Source: a bacterium
Lineage (GTDB): Bacteria > Patescibacteriota > Andersenbacteria > UBA10190
Direction of reading: 5' to 3'
Length of the DNA stretch: 18,365 nt
Assembly (NCBI GenBank): GCA_002686445.1
Contig: NZCO01000049.1
Coordinates: 1-18,365, forward strand
Of the stretch, positions 8,652-15,157 are shown piece by piece. The notes under the pieces are model-generated. The model worked only from the letters and a program-made list of their open reading frames with translations. It searched no databases and was not told the DNA's origin. A program made the position numbers and the translations under genes. Positions within the stretch are counted from its first letter, which is position 1; every line of letters begins with the position of its first letter.

Positions 8652-10361
8652 CTACATTACATCAGGGGCGCTTACCCCCAGCAACGTCAACGTCTGTCGC
8701 AATACCTTACGTGCGGCTATGACCAGCTGCAGTCGACTTTGAATGATCTTCTTGTCATCTGCCTGCAACACCGGTACATGCCGGTAGAACGAGTGAATAG
8801 CTCGCGCTAGCCCGGTGGCGTAATAGGCGAGCTTGTGGACCTCGTATGACTCCGATATTTCCGAAATAACCTCCGGGAAATTGTAGATACGCCGCAGCAG
8901 TGCCAGCTCCATGGTGTGCGTTAGTGCCCCGTGACTAGTGAGCTCAATCTGGTCACCGGTGTCGGTAATGACATTTTCCTGTTTGGCTCGGCGCAAGATC
9001 GACTGCAAACGCACATGCGCATACTGCACGTAATACACGGGGTTCACTTCGCTACGTTCCTTGGCCACGTCAAGATCAAAGTCCATGTGCGTAGACAGTG
9101 CGTGCATCAAAAACGTAAAGCGTGCCGCGTCATATCCCACGTCAGCGATCAGATCCTTCGGCTGCTCGACAGCTCCTGCTCGCTTCGACAACTTGACTGG
9201 CTTGCCATCACGGATCAGGCGAAACATCTGGGCGATAATATATTTCCAACGCTCACTGTCGTTCTTGAGAATATCCATGGCGGCAATAATACGTGGCGGG
9301 TAGTCCAGATGGTCCGCTCCTAAGAATGTGAAAATCAGATCGTATTCTCGATCGTACTTGTCCTGGTTATACGCAATGTCGGGGGCTAAGTACGTATAGG
9401 TACCATCCGCCTTCATAATCACGTTGTCTTCTTCCATCCCGTGCTCGCTCGTCTTGAGCCACGTCGCCCCATCTTTCTCGTACGTCCCCTTCGCTTTCTT
9501 CAGCTTTTTCATAATCGTCTCCACCACTCCCGAATCTCGAAGCACCTGCTCGCTACTGAACTTATCAAAATTAATGCGCAGATCCTCTTTGGTGATGCGT
9601 TCGTTCTCGGCTTGTAGCAACGCAACCGCCATGCCACTTACTTTGCTGACCACTTCTTCATTCGTGAGATCAGCCAGTTCTAATTCCTGACCCTCATTTT
9701 CCGCCAGCGTCTCTACCACTGACGCCGCCACGTCTTTTATGTATTCGCCTTGGTATAGGTCCTCTGCAAACTCTACTTTCTCTCCCCTAGCCTGGAGCGC
9801 ACGGCGCAGCACCGACTGACCCAAACGTTGAATCTGTCCGCCCGCATCGTTGACGTAGTATTCTCTGGTCACCGCGTAGCCGGCGCACTCTAAGACATTA
9901 GCCAAGGTGTCGGCCGTAAACGCAGTTCGCGCATTACCCATTGTCATTGGTCCCGTCGGATTGGCCGAAATAAATTCCAAGTTAGCCATCTTGCCGGAGC
10001 CTCCAGCAGAGGAGCCACACAGATCACCTTCAATCACGTCGTCCAAACGAGCCGTCATCCAACCGGGATTGAGCCGGATGTTCAGGAAGCCGGGTGCAGC
10101 GACCTCGATAGATCCGGTGTATTCCTGCTTCGGCATGTGCTCGGCAATGACGGCCACAATATCCATAGGTGGCAGGCCCGTTTCCTTGGCCAACGATAAG
10201 GCCACCGGCGACGCATAGTCACCGTGCTCGGGGTCCGTCGAATTATCGACAACTACGTTCAAGCCAGCGGTGTTGACCGCAGTTAACTTTCCTGCCTCGA
10301 TAGCGGCATCAATGCCATCTGCAATATCCTGCGCCAGCGCTGTTTTGAGGTTTAATAACAT
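8652..10361 (-). CDS. argS: Arginyl-tRNA synthetase with atypical HIGH motif
   Basis: Charges tRNA-Arg. The ATG at 10361 gives 569 residues, normal for the family, with the N-terminal additional domain (1-110) beginning MLLNLKTALAQD. A longer frame to 10463 would run back through the upstream terminator and is not credible. The signature segment reads SANPTGPMTMGNAR (132-145), so HIGH is TMGN: both histidines are replaced. The KMSK counterpart is VKLSKRAGAVEQPKDL. The C-terminal DALR anticodon-binding domain is present (YYVQYAHVRLQSILRRAK ... AIHSFYRHVPVL). There is a TATACT -10-like box at 10376-10381 but no good -35 and no Shine-Dalgarno site. It probably heads the argS - GT-like - ileS operon. 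Confidence 0.93.
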   Translation of the reverse strand: MLLNLKTALAQDIADGIDAAIEAGKLTAVNTAGLNVVVDNSTDPEHGDYASPVALSLAKETGLPPMDIVAVIAEHMPKQEYTGSIEVAAPGFLNIRLNPGWMTARLDDVIEGDLCGSSAGGSGKMANLEFISANPTGPMTMGNARTAFTADTLANVLECAGYAVTREYYVNDAGGQIQRLGQSVLRRALQARGEKVEFAEDLYQGEYIKDVAASVVETLAENEGQELELADLTNEEVVSKVSGMAVALLQAENERITKEDLRINFDKFSSEQVLRDSGVVETIMKKLKKAKGTYEKDGATWLKTSEHGMEEDNVIMKADGTYTYLAPDIAYNQDKYDREYDLIFTFLGADHLDYPPRIIAAMDILKNDSERWKYIIAQMFRLIRDGKPVKLSKRAGAVEQPKDLIADVGYDAARFTFLMHALSTHMDFDLDVAKERSEVNPVYYVQYAHVRLQSILRRAKQENVITDTGDQIELTSHGALTHTMELALLRRIYNFPEVISEISESYEVHKLAYYATGLARAIHSFYRHVPVLQADDKKIIQSRLQLVIAARKVLRQTLTLLGVSAPDVM

Positions 10362-10391
10362 AGCTGTATAGCCTAAGTATATCTTGGGTAT

Positions 10392-10417
10392 AAAAAAACC
10401 GCTCGTTAGACGAACGG
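10392..10417 (-). terminator. Intrinsic terminator after the 174-aa conserved gene
   Basis: On the minus strand CCGTTCGT pairs with ACGAGCGG (10410-10417 / 10399-10406, one G-T pair, 3-nt loop), followed by a T7 tract (A residues 10392-10398). It sits 7 nt after the stop of the gene at 10424-10948 and separates that gene from argS. Confidence 0.85.
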
Positions 10418-10423
10418 CTGGGA

Positions 10424-10948
10424 CTACATTAGAAGCTGTTTCGCTTCGGTGGGCTGTTCCCATTCGCGGCGTACTTCACGCAGGCCGTAGGCACACAAAG
10501 CAAAGTCTTCCGAGACCTGCGCCAAGACTTCAGCAGAAGCGTCCTCCTCATCCCCCGGGATTTGACTCGCGATCCAATACGCACGCTTACCCTGCTGGCA
10601 GTAGTCGATAAAGTGATCCTTTTTATCTGCCGCTTGCAGTGCACGCAGAGCCTCCGGATACACACCTGCCCAAAACATAGTGAAATCACCAATGTGGCGA
10701 TACGCTGCTCGCCTGGCCGTACCCTGGCGTGCCTTGGCTTCAACCAGCATCTCTGCCACGCCCAACAAGCGATGGCCAGTCAGGTTTCGCATCTTGTTAA
10801 CCGCCTCTGTACGCACAAAACGGAACAGCAATAGTGACAGGTAATCGATCAACGACGGGTCCGTTACACCAAGTTGGCCTTGAAAGGTCTGCTCGGCAAT
10901 TCCAGCAAAGTAGCGGAATAATACGCTATTCGTGTTTAGACGTGTCAT
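10424..10948 (-). CDS. Conserved hypothetical protein (174 aa) with HIGDFTMFWAGVYPE motif
   Basis: No function is known to me. The protein is soluble and predicted helical. Segments such as LSLLLFRFVRTEAVNKMRN, HIGDFTMFWAGVYPEAL (86-102) and FIDYCQQGKRAYWIAS (113-128) look strongly conserved, and I recall similar conserved hypothetical proteins from Planctomycetes and Acidobacteria, without being able to check. The ATG at 10948 has a very strong Shine-Dalgarno stretch, AAGAAGGGGG, and the gene ends in its own terminator (10392-10417), so it is monocistronic. It is divergent from umuD-umuC across a 139-nt intergenic region, so the two units could share regulation. Confidence 0.85.
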   Translation of the reverse strand: MTRLNTNSVLFRYFAGIAEQTFQGQLGVTDPSLIDYLSLLLFRFVRTEAVNKMRNLTGHRLLGVAEMLVEAKARQGTARRAAYRHIGDFTMFWAGVYPEALRALQAADKKDHFIDYCQQGKRAYWIASQIPGDEEDASAEVLAQVSEDFALCAYGLREVRREWEQPTEAKQLLM

Positions 10949-10998
10949 GTATATCCCCCTTCTTTGGATGAATATGTTGTAAAGGACTTATAAACTTC

Positions 10999-11023
10999 CT
11001 AGCATCAAAACAGATTTTGCTAG
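10999..11023. promoter_or_regulatory. Inverted repeat in the divergent umuD intergenic region
   Basis: CTAGC (10999-11003) and GCTAG (11019-11023) flank an inner AAAA/TTTT pair, giving a 25-nt imperfect dyad in the middle of the 139-nt divergent region. A second small palindrome, TCTTGGCAAGA, follows at about 11024-11034. Either could be an operator. Neither matches the E. coli CTGT-N8-ACAG or the Gram-positive CGAAC-N4-GTTCG LexA box. Confidence 0.35.
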
Positions 11024-11052
11024 TCTTGGCAAGATCCTGTTCATAACTAGCG

Positions 11053-11081
11053 TTGGTTTGGCCTTTACATTGATACATAAT
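11053..11081 (+). promoter_or_regulatory. Candidate promoter for umuD-umuC, suggesting a leaderless transcript
   Basis: TTGGTT (11053-11058) and CATAAT (11076-11081) are separated by 17 nt. The predicted transcription start falls at or beside the A of the ATG at 11088, so the umuD mRNA may be leaderless; no Shine-Dalgarno site is present before that ATG. Confidence 0.45.
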
Positions 11082-11087
11082 ACGAAC

Positions 11088-11498
11088 ATGAGGTCGTTTT
11101 CTGTTCATGGCGCACTAGCGCACCCGCTACCAATCAGTGGTGTAGTCACCGCTGGCTGGCCCAGTCCAGCCGAGGAAGAGCTAGGTGACGTGTTGTCATT
11201 CGAGGAGTGGTTACTCCCCAACCGTGAGGCTATGTGCTTAATCACAGTTACCACCGATGCCATGGTCGGCGCCGGCATCCATCAAGGTGACCATGTCATC
11301 GTGCAGCGTGGTCGCCGAGCCCAACCAGACGACATCGTGGTCGCCGAAGTGGACGGCACCACGCTAATCCGGCAGCTCGTACACCGCGGCGGCGTGCCAA
11401 CACTGGTAGCCGCACATGATAGCTACACGTCAACCGCCTGCGATCTACACACTCGCATGCTTGGCGTCGTAACTGCGGTGATTCGTAAATACCGATAA
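11088..11498 (+). CDS. umuD: UmuD-like protein with lost Ser-Lys catalytic dyad
   Basis: UmuD is a LexA-fold (S24) protein that self-cleaves to UmuD' and joins UmuC in translesion polymerase V. The 136-residue product (E. coli UmuD has 139) aligns almost gap-free. The cleavage-site region reads TAGWPSPAEE, with Ala22-Gly23 at the scissile position. The catalytic Ser60 position is Ala58 (in VTTDAMVG; the usual motif is GDSM). The Lys97 position is Arg95 (in DGTTLIRQL; the usual form is TVKKL). Both dyad residues are therefore replaced, read directly from codons GCC and CGG. The ATG at 11088 is preferred over an in-frame start at 11058, which would lie inside the promoter. The stop overlaps the umuC start by one base, indicating translational coupling. 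Self-cleavage should be impossible. Confidence 0.88.
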   Translation: MRSFSVHGALAHPLPISGVVTAGWPSPAEEELGDVLSFEEWLLPNREAMCLITVTTDAMVGAGIHQGDHVIVQRGRRAQPDDIVVAEVDGTTLIRQLVHRGGVPTLVAAHDSYTSTACDLHTRMLGVVTAVIRKYR

Positions 11499-12796
11499 TG
11501 CTGGAACGAGCGTGGCCGCGCGCCCTAGCGCTGATCGACGGTGACGCTTTTTTTGCGTCAGTTGAGCAAGCAGTGAAACCACACTTAAAAGGTAAGCCCG
11601 TCGTCACCGGTAAAGAGCGCAACATTGTGGCCGCCGCCAGCTATGAGGCAAAGGCGATGGGGGTTAGGCGAGGAGTGACACTTTGGGACGCGAAGAAGAT
11701 GTGTCCCGGCTTAGTGGTGCTGCCTACTGATTACGAAACCGTCAGTCTTTTTTCCAAACGCATGTTTGATATCATGCGTCGCTATTCCCCGGTCGTTGAG
11801 GAATATAGTATCGATGAAGGCTTCATTGGCTTAACAGGCTTGCGTCGCGTGCACCACAGTAGCTATGAAAAAATTGCCCGCTCTATCCAGAACGATATTC
11901 ATGCAGAGCTCGACATCACGGTTTCAGTTGGCTTAAGCGTTAGTAAAGTATTGACCAAGATTGCTGCCGAAATGGGCAAGCCGAACGGATTCACCGTTAT
12001 TTCTGGTCGTGATATTGAGACGAAACTTGCCGACGTTCCTATCAATGATATCTGGGGCATTGGCTCAAACACGGCGGCGCTACTAATCGCACACGGTATG
12101 CCAACTGCTCTTAGCTTCGCCCAAAAGCCACGTGAATACGTGGAGCGTATCCTCACCAAACCCGGAATCGAGATTTGGCAAGAGTTAAACGGTGAGTCGG
12201 TTATGCCAATTTCTATGGAAGAAAAAGAAAGCTATCAATCTATCGGTAAGAGTAAAACCTTCACTCCCGCATCAACTGAGTATGACTATGTGTTTGCTCA
12301 GTTAGTTAAAAATATTGAAAATGCCTGCATTAAAGCTCGCCGCTATAATCAAGCTGCCCAAGAATTTTCTATCTACCTGAAGAAACAAGATCATCGTTCA
12401 AATGGTTTACGCGTAAAGCTCGATCGACCGACGTGCTATCCGACAGAACTTATGAACGTAGCGCGCAAACTCATGGATGAACTCTGGCGCCCCGGAACCG
12501 AGTACCGAGCGACCGGCGTTATTTTGTCGCAGTTAGTTGCAGCCAAACCGGTACAACCAACACTATTTGAAGATCCAGTACAGATTGTAGCCACTCAAGA
12601 ATTGTTTGCTGCGCTAGACACCATCAGAGAAAAATATGGTAAACACGCTATCCATCTTGCCGCCAGCTTGCCTGCCCAACACACACAACATCTGTCATCA
12701 CGCGGTGATCTGCCAACTCGCAAAGAATCCTTACTCAAGGGTGAAAACAACCGTCGTCGCTTACCACTACCGGTCATTCATACAAAACTGTCTTAA
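11498..12796 (+). CDS. umuC: Y-family translesion DNA polymerase, UmuC-like
   Basis: Error-prone polymerase that copies past DNA lesions. The 432-residue length matches UmuC (422). Palm motifs are intact: LIDGDAFFASVE (12-23; Asp14 metal ligand, Phe19 steric gate) and YSIDEGF (103-109; Asp106, Glu107). A thumb helix-hairpin-helix segment (near 187, DIWGIGSNTAALLIAHG) and a little-finger domain follow. QPTLF (353-357) is a good beta-clamp binding motif. The C-terminus has the UmuC-like extension ending in RRRLPLPVIHTKLS. The ATG at 11498 overlaps the umuD stop (TAATG). Together they form a polymerase V-like pair, but with a UmuD that lacks its protease dyad. No terminator follows, so transcripts may read into the next unit. 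Confidence 0.93.
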   Translation: MLERAWPRALALIDGDAFFASVEQAVKPHLKGKPVVTGKERNIVAAASYEAKAMGVRRGVTLWDAKKMCPGLVVLPTDYETVSLFSKRMFDIMRRYSPVVEEYSIDEGFIGLTGLRRVHHSSYEKIARSIQNDIHAELDITVSVGLSVSKVLTKIAAEMGKPNGFTVISGRDIETKLADVPINDIWGIGSNTAALLIAHGMPTALSFAQKPREYVERILTKPGIEIWQELNGESVMPISMEEKESYQSIGKSKTFTPASTEYDYVFAQLVKNIENACIKARRYNQAAQEFSIYLKKQDHRSNGLRVKLDRPTCYPTELMNVARKLMDELWRPGTEYRATGVILSQLVAAKPVQPTLFEDPVQIVATQELFAALDTIREKYGKHAIHLAASLPAQHTQHLSSRGDLPTRKESLLKGENNRRRLPLPVIHTKLS

Positions 12797-12820
12797 TTTC
12801 TTGAGCGGAAAAACGACCTC

Positions 12821-12849
12821 TTGACACACTCCCTAACGTGCGTTATTTT
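12821..12849 (+). promoter_or_regulatory. Strong sigma70-like promoter with overlapping dyad
   Basis: TTGACA (12821-12826) and TATTTT (12844-12849) are separated by exactly 17 nt. An inverted repeat, GTGCG (12838-12842) / CGCAC (12853-12857), straddles the -10 box and could be an operator. It drives the orphan gene at 12899-13288. Confidence 0.7.
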
Positions 12850-12898
12850 CAGCGCACTTCCATATTCTAGGATCAATTCGAAAAAAGGAGTTAGAACC

Positions 12899-13288
12899 TT
12901 GGCCAAGACAACAAGAAGAACAGCCCCCACCTTCGAGCGAGTGGATCGCCACGTTAACCTCGGACCCACCCCCATCGGTGGCGGACCAACTGGTCGAACA
13001 CCAAGGGGATTCACACCGCTCTTCTGCGACTTGCGATTTAGCAATCAATGGACCACAGCTCGCACTTACCCGCCTGTCATGCTTCCCAAACGGAATCGGC
13101 AGCCGATTGAGCACAGGCCTCATGCGGTGGAAGACGCGCACCGACGTGTCGCAGCTGGCGGTACCGGAGGTGAACCACTGCCCGCCGCAACGAGCGACGA
13201 AGATCTCGTTGGTACCCTAGTACAAGACGGCGCAGGCGCAGGCGACGAAACGTTCACCCTCGATGACCTGTACGGCCAGGTCAGATGA
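12899..13288 (+). CDS. Orphan Pro/Gly/Arg-rich protein (129 aa), TTG start
   Basis: I do not recognise it. The TTG at 12899 is chosen because AAAAAAGGAG ends 8 nt before it, downstream of a consensus promoter, and because the unit closes with a perfect hairpin terminator at 13319-13347. The 129-residue product is charge-segregated: a basic N-terminal two thirds rich in Arg, Pro, Gly and Thr (about 1-85), then an acidic Gly-rich C-terminus (GTGGEPLPAATSDEDL ... FTLDDLYGQVR). This looks largely disordered. No signal peptide or membrane helix is seen. A competing frame at 12978-13220 has no start signal. The transcription unit is well supported; the exact product is less certain, and a frameshift inside the gene cannot be excluded. 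Confidence 0.55.
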   Translation: MAKTTRRTAPTFERVDRHVNLGPTPIGGGPTGRTPRGFTPLFCDLRFSNQWTTARTYPPVMLPKRNRQPIEHRPHAVEDAHRRVAAGGTGGEPLPAATSDEDLVGTLVQDGAGAGDETFTLDDLYGQVR

Positions 13289-13318
13289 TACAGACGGTTT
13301 CACCAAAATACATCAGCA

Positions 13319-13347
13319 ACCGCGACACACTGTCGCGGTCTTTTTTT
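13319..13347 (+). terminator. Intrinsic terminator after the 129-aa orphan
   Basis: Perfect 9-bp stem ACCGCGACA / TGTCGCGGT (13319-13327 / 13331-13339) with a 3-nt loop and a T7 tract (13341-13347). Confidence 0.93.
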
Positions 13348-13362
13348 ACTGACAGCTATCAG

Positions 13363-13391
13363 TTGACAGCCTCCTATATATCACCCATGGT
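13363..13391 (+). promoter_or_regulatory. Possible promoter for the secreted protease
   Basis: Consensus TTGACA at 13363-13368 with a poor -10 candidate, CATGGT, at 13386-13391 (17-nt spacer). TGACAGC occurs twice 14 bp apart (13349-13356 as CTGACAGC, 13363-13370 as TTGACAGC), which might form a regulator site. Confidence 0.35.
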
Positions 13392-13442
13392 GGCGGCACC
13401 CGTTCCCTACCAATCTACCTTTCGAATATAAGGAGAGCTGCA

Positions 13443-14381
13443 ATGAACCGTCTGTTTATTTGTTTGGTTATCGCACTGGCGACGGCTGCTCCCACCCAGG
13501 CGCAAGAAGGCCACCCGGCAGCCTGTCTCATTGAAATTAAAATTACTGTCTGGCCTGCCGGGTTAGAGGGTCGTGACCCTGAGTCCTCTGCACACAAAAT
13601 CGAAGGTGGTGGCTTCCTCGTCAGTAAAGAAGGGCACGTCGTCACCTGCAAACATGTTGCTTCACCAGTTGATAAGATTTACGAGTGCCTCAATAGGAAG
13701 TACCTAAACGCGCTGTACTCCAATGAGGGACTGGTCGCCATTAATCGGATTGCCTTTAGTATCACGGTATTAACTGGCACCGGCCAAGAATTCACGACGA
13801 CCTATGAGCCAGACTTCGTTATTGAACCCACGGATGACTTAGACACGCCCACCTTTTTGATCCGGCAGCAAGAGAAGCGGGACCTGGCTGATACAGACCG
13901 CGAGCTACACATTGTTAGTGTGGGCACGTCCGACATCATGCTACTAAAACTACATAGCGCGTGTCCGCTGCCGTACCTGACCTGGTCAGACACCCCCGTA
14001 ATCTATCGCCGAAACGATCCGAAAAAAATGACTCGGGTGCAATCAGCCGTTGTATCCAGGCTCGATGATGCGCGCAGATACATGACCGGCCGTAATGCTG
14101 GTTACGTCCTGGGGGACCAACAGAAGGACTTGAAAATATCCGGACTGGCTTCGTATGACGTACGTATGTTTTCGCGCAAAGGCCACTCTGGTTACCCCGT
14201 CCTCAATGAAAGTGACGATAAACTAGCCGGCATGATTTGGGGGCACGATCCGATCTGGCCAGGGTCACGCGTAGCGTCAATCACCTTCGTCGCAAAGCCA
14301 ATTGCGGTTCGGCCGTTTGTGAAGGCGGCGATTGCCAAACCCAACTTTGACAGTCGCCGAATCGTTAATCTAAATCCGTAA
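13443..14381 (+). CDS. Secreted trypsin-like serine protease
   Basis: The 312-residue protein begins with a clear signal peptide (MNRLF, hydrophobic core, cleavage predicted after TQA at residue 20). The mature part has the chymotrypsin-fold triad. His71 is in GGGFLVSKEGHVVTCKHV (55-72), Asp164 in SVGTSDIMLLKL (159-170) and Ser249 in RKGHSGYPVLN (245-255), where the usual GxSGGP is GHSGYP. It therefore resembles the trypsin-like/HtrA protease domain without a PDZ domain. AGGAG stands 7 nt before the ATG, and a terminator follows at 14391-14415, so it is a single-gene unit. A 2-Cys content in the mature N-part (Cys28, Cys69) plus others allows disulfides. Substrate is unknown. It is convergent with a membrane metallopeptidase gene. 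Confidence 0.82.
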   Translation: MNRLFICLVIALATAAPTQAQEGHPAACLIEIKITVWPAGLEGRDPESSAHKIEGGGFLVSKEGHVVTCKHVASPVDKIYECLNRKYLNALYSNEGLVAINRIAFSITVLTGTGQEFTTTYEPDFVIEPTDDLDTPTFLIRQQEKRDLADTDRELHIVSVGTSDIMLLKLHSACPLPYLTWSDTPVIYRRNDPKKMTRVQSAVVSRLDDARRYMTGRNAGYVLGDQQKDLKISGLASYDVRMFSRKGHSGYPVLNESDDKLAGMIWGHDPIWPGSRVASITFVAKPIAVRPFVKAAIAKPNFDSRRIVNLNP

Positions 14382-14390
14382 CTCCCGTAG

Positions 14391-14415
14391 CGAGGTCCAC
14401 CGACCTCGTTTTTTT
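14391..14415 (+). terminator. Intrinsic terminator after the serine protease gene
   Basis: CGAGGTC (14391-14397) pairs with GACCTCG (14402-14408) across a 4-nt loop, followed by T7 (14409-14415). It has no matching T tract on the other strand, so it serves the plus-strand gene only. Confidence 0.9.
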
Positions 14416-14422
14416 ATGCGAG

Positions 14423-15103
14423 TTACCAGCGCTCTACCGCCACTAGGCGAGCTTGGTCTATCTCTTCAAGTGAGAGGGCAAAGCCATTCGCTCCGCGGTA
14501 CATCAGGCGACCCTGGTCCCCCGGCACGTGCCCCAGACTTAATTGATGACCAATCTCATGCGCCAGAACGCGCCAGTCAAAGACAGACGTATAGTCAGCC
14601 ACCGTGACAGCGCCAATGTCACCATACGAGATGCCGTTTATACCGCCGCCAATTGTTTCGATCAGGTATACATTAAGCGTGCTTGGATTGTATCCATCGG
14701 CGCTGATTATGAATGGGTATGGGTCCCGATAATACGAGGCCAACTCCTCTGCTGATACGTAGCTGTCCACTATCCTCACTACCTGCAGCTCGACTTGCCC
14801 CTGGATCCAGACGCGCGCTGCGTTCTCGACCAGCCGCGCTATATCCTCCCGCGTCCGCAGACTGCCTCCTTCATCGGCGCGGATCACTAGAATCGTCAGC
14901 GGCACCGTCACGGACTCCGCGGCAATGGTCTCGGGGATTTCCTGAGTCAGAGCGGGCGAAGTTCTCTGAAATCGAAAGTAGTCGCCTAATCCAAATAGCC
15001 ACAGCATCCCAACTATCGCTACTGCAGCAATAACACCCCGAACAATGCGCACTACCAACGGTGTTGGCTCCTGTTCATCATCGGCATGTTGTTTATTACT
15101 CAT
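14423..15103 (-). CDS. Membrane-anchored zinc metallopeptidase (metzincin-like)
   Basis: The 226-residue protein (ATG at 15103) has a short charged N-terminus, one transmembrane helix at about 20-39 and an outer catalytic domain. The zinc motif is HEIGHQLSLGH: His182, Glu183, His186 and His192, followed by LMYRG with Met201 as a Met-turn. This is the metzincin pattern HExxHxxGxxH except that the conserved Gly is Ser. The N-to-C order (anchor, spacer, beta-strand VPLTILVIRAD, zinc motif, Met-turn) fits a matrixin/reprolysin-like fold. A TTG 39 nt upstream would add 13 residues but looks less likely; neither start has a Shine-Dalgarno site. The gene faces the secreted serine protease tail-to-tail, and its upstream end abuts the insertion sequence, so its original promoter may have been displaced. 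Confidence 0.78.
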   Translation of the reverse strand: MSNKQHADDEQEPTPLVVRIVRGVIAAVAIVGMLWLFGLGDYFRFQRTSPALTQEIPETIAAESVTVPLTILVIRADEGGSLRTREDIARLVENAARVWIQGQVELQVVRIVDSYVSAEELASYYRDPYPFIISADGYNPSTLNVYLIETIGGGINGISYGDIGAVTVADYTSVFDWRVLAHEIGHQLSLGHVPGDQGRLMYRGANGFALSLEEIDQARLVAVERW

Positions 15104-15157
15104 AGGCGAATTGTTGCATAGCTCGACCGCGCACGTATACAAAACTCGTAGCTTGTT

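Noticed and set aside
10362..10463. 34-residue N-terminal extension of ArgRS
   Set aside because: The extra codons pass through the upstream terminator hairpin and the end of the preceding gene; the ATG at 10361 gives the normal ArgRS N-terminus.
10429..10743. Second minus-strand frame inside the 174-aa conserved gene
   Set aside because: Shadow frame; the 10424-10948 frame has the strong Shine-Dalgarno site and protein-like composition.
11296..11625. 109-codon minus-strand frame across the umuD-umuC junction
   Set aside because: Antisense to two recognised genes, Arg/Cys-rich, with no expression signals.
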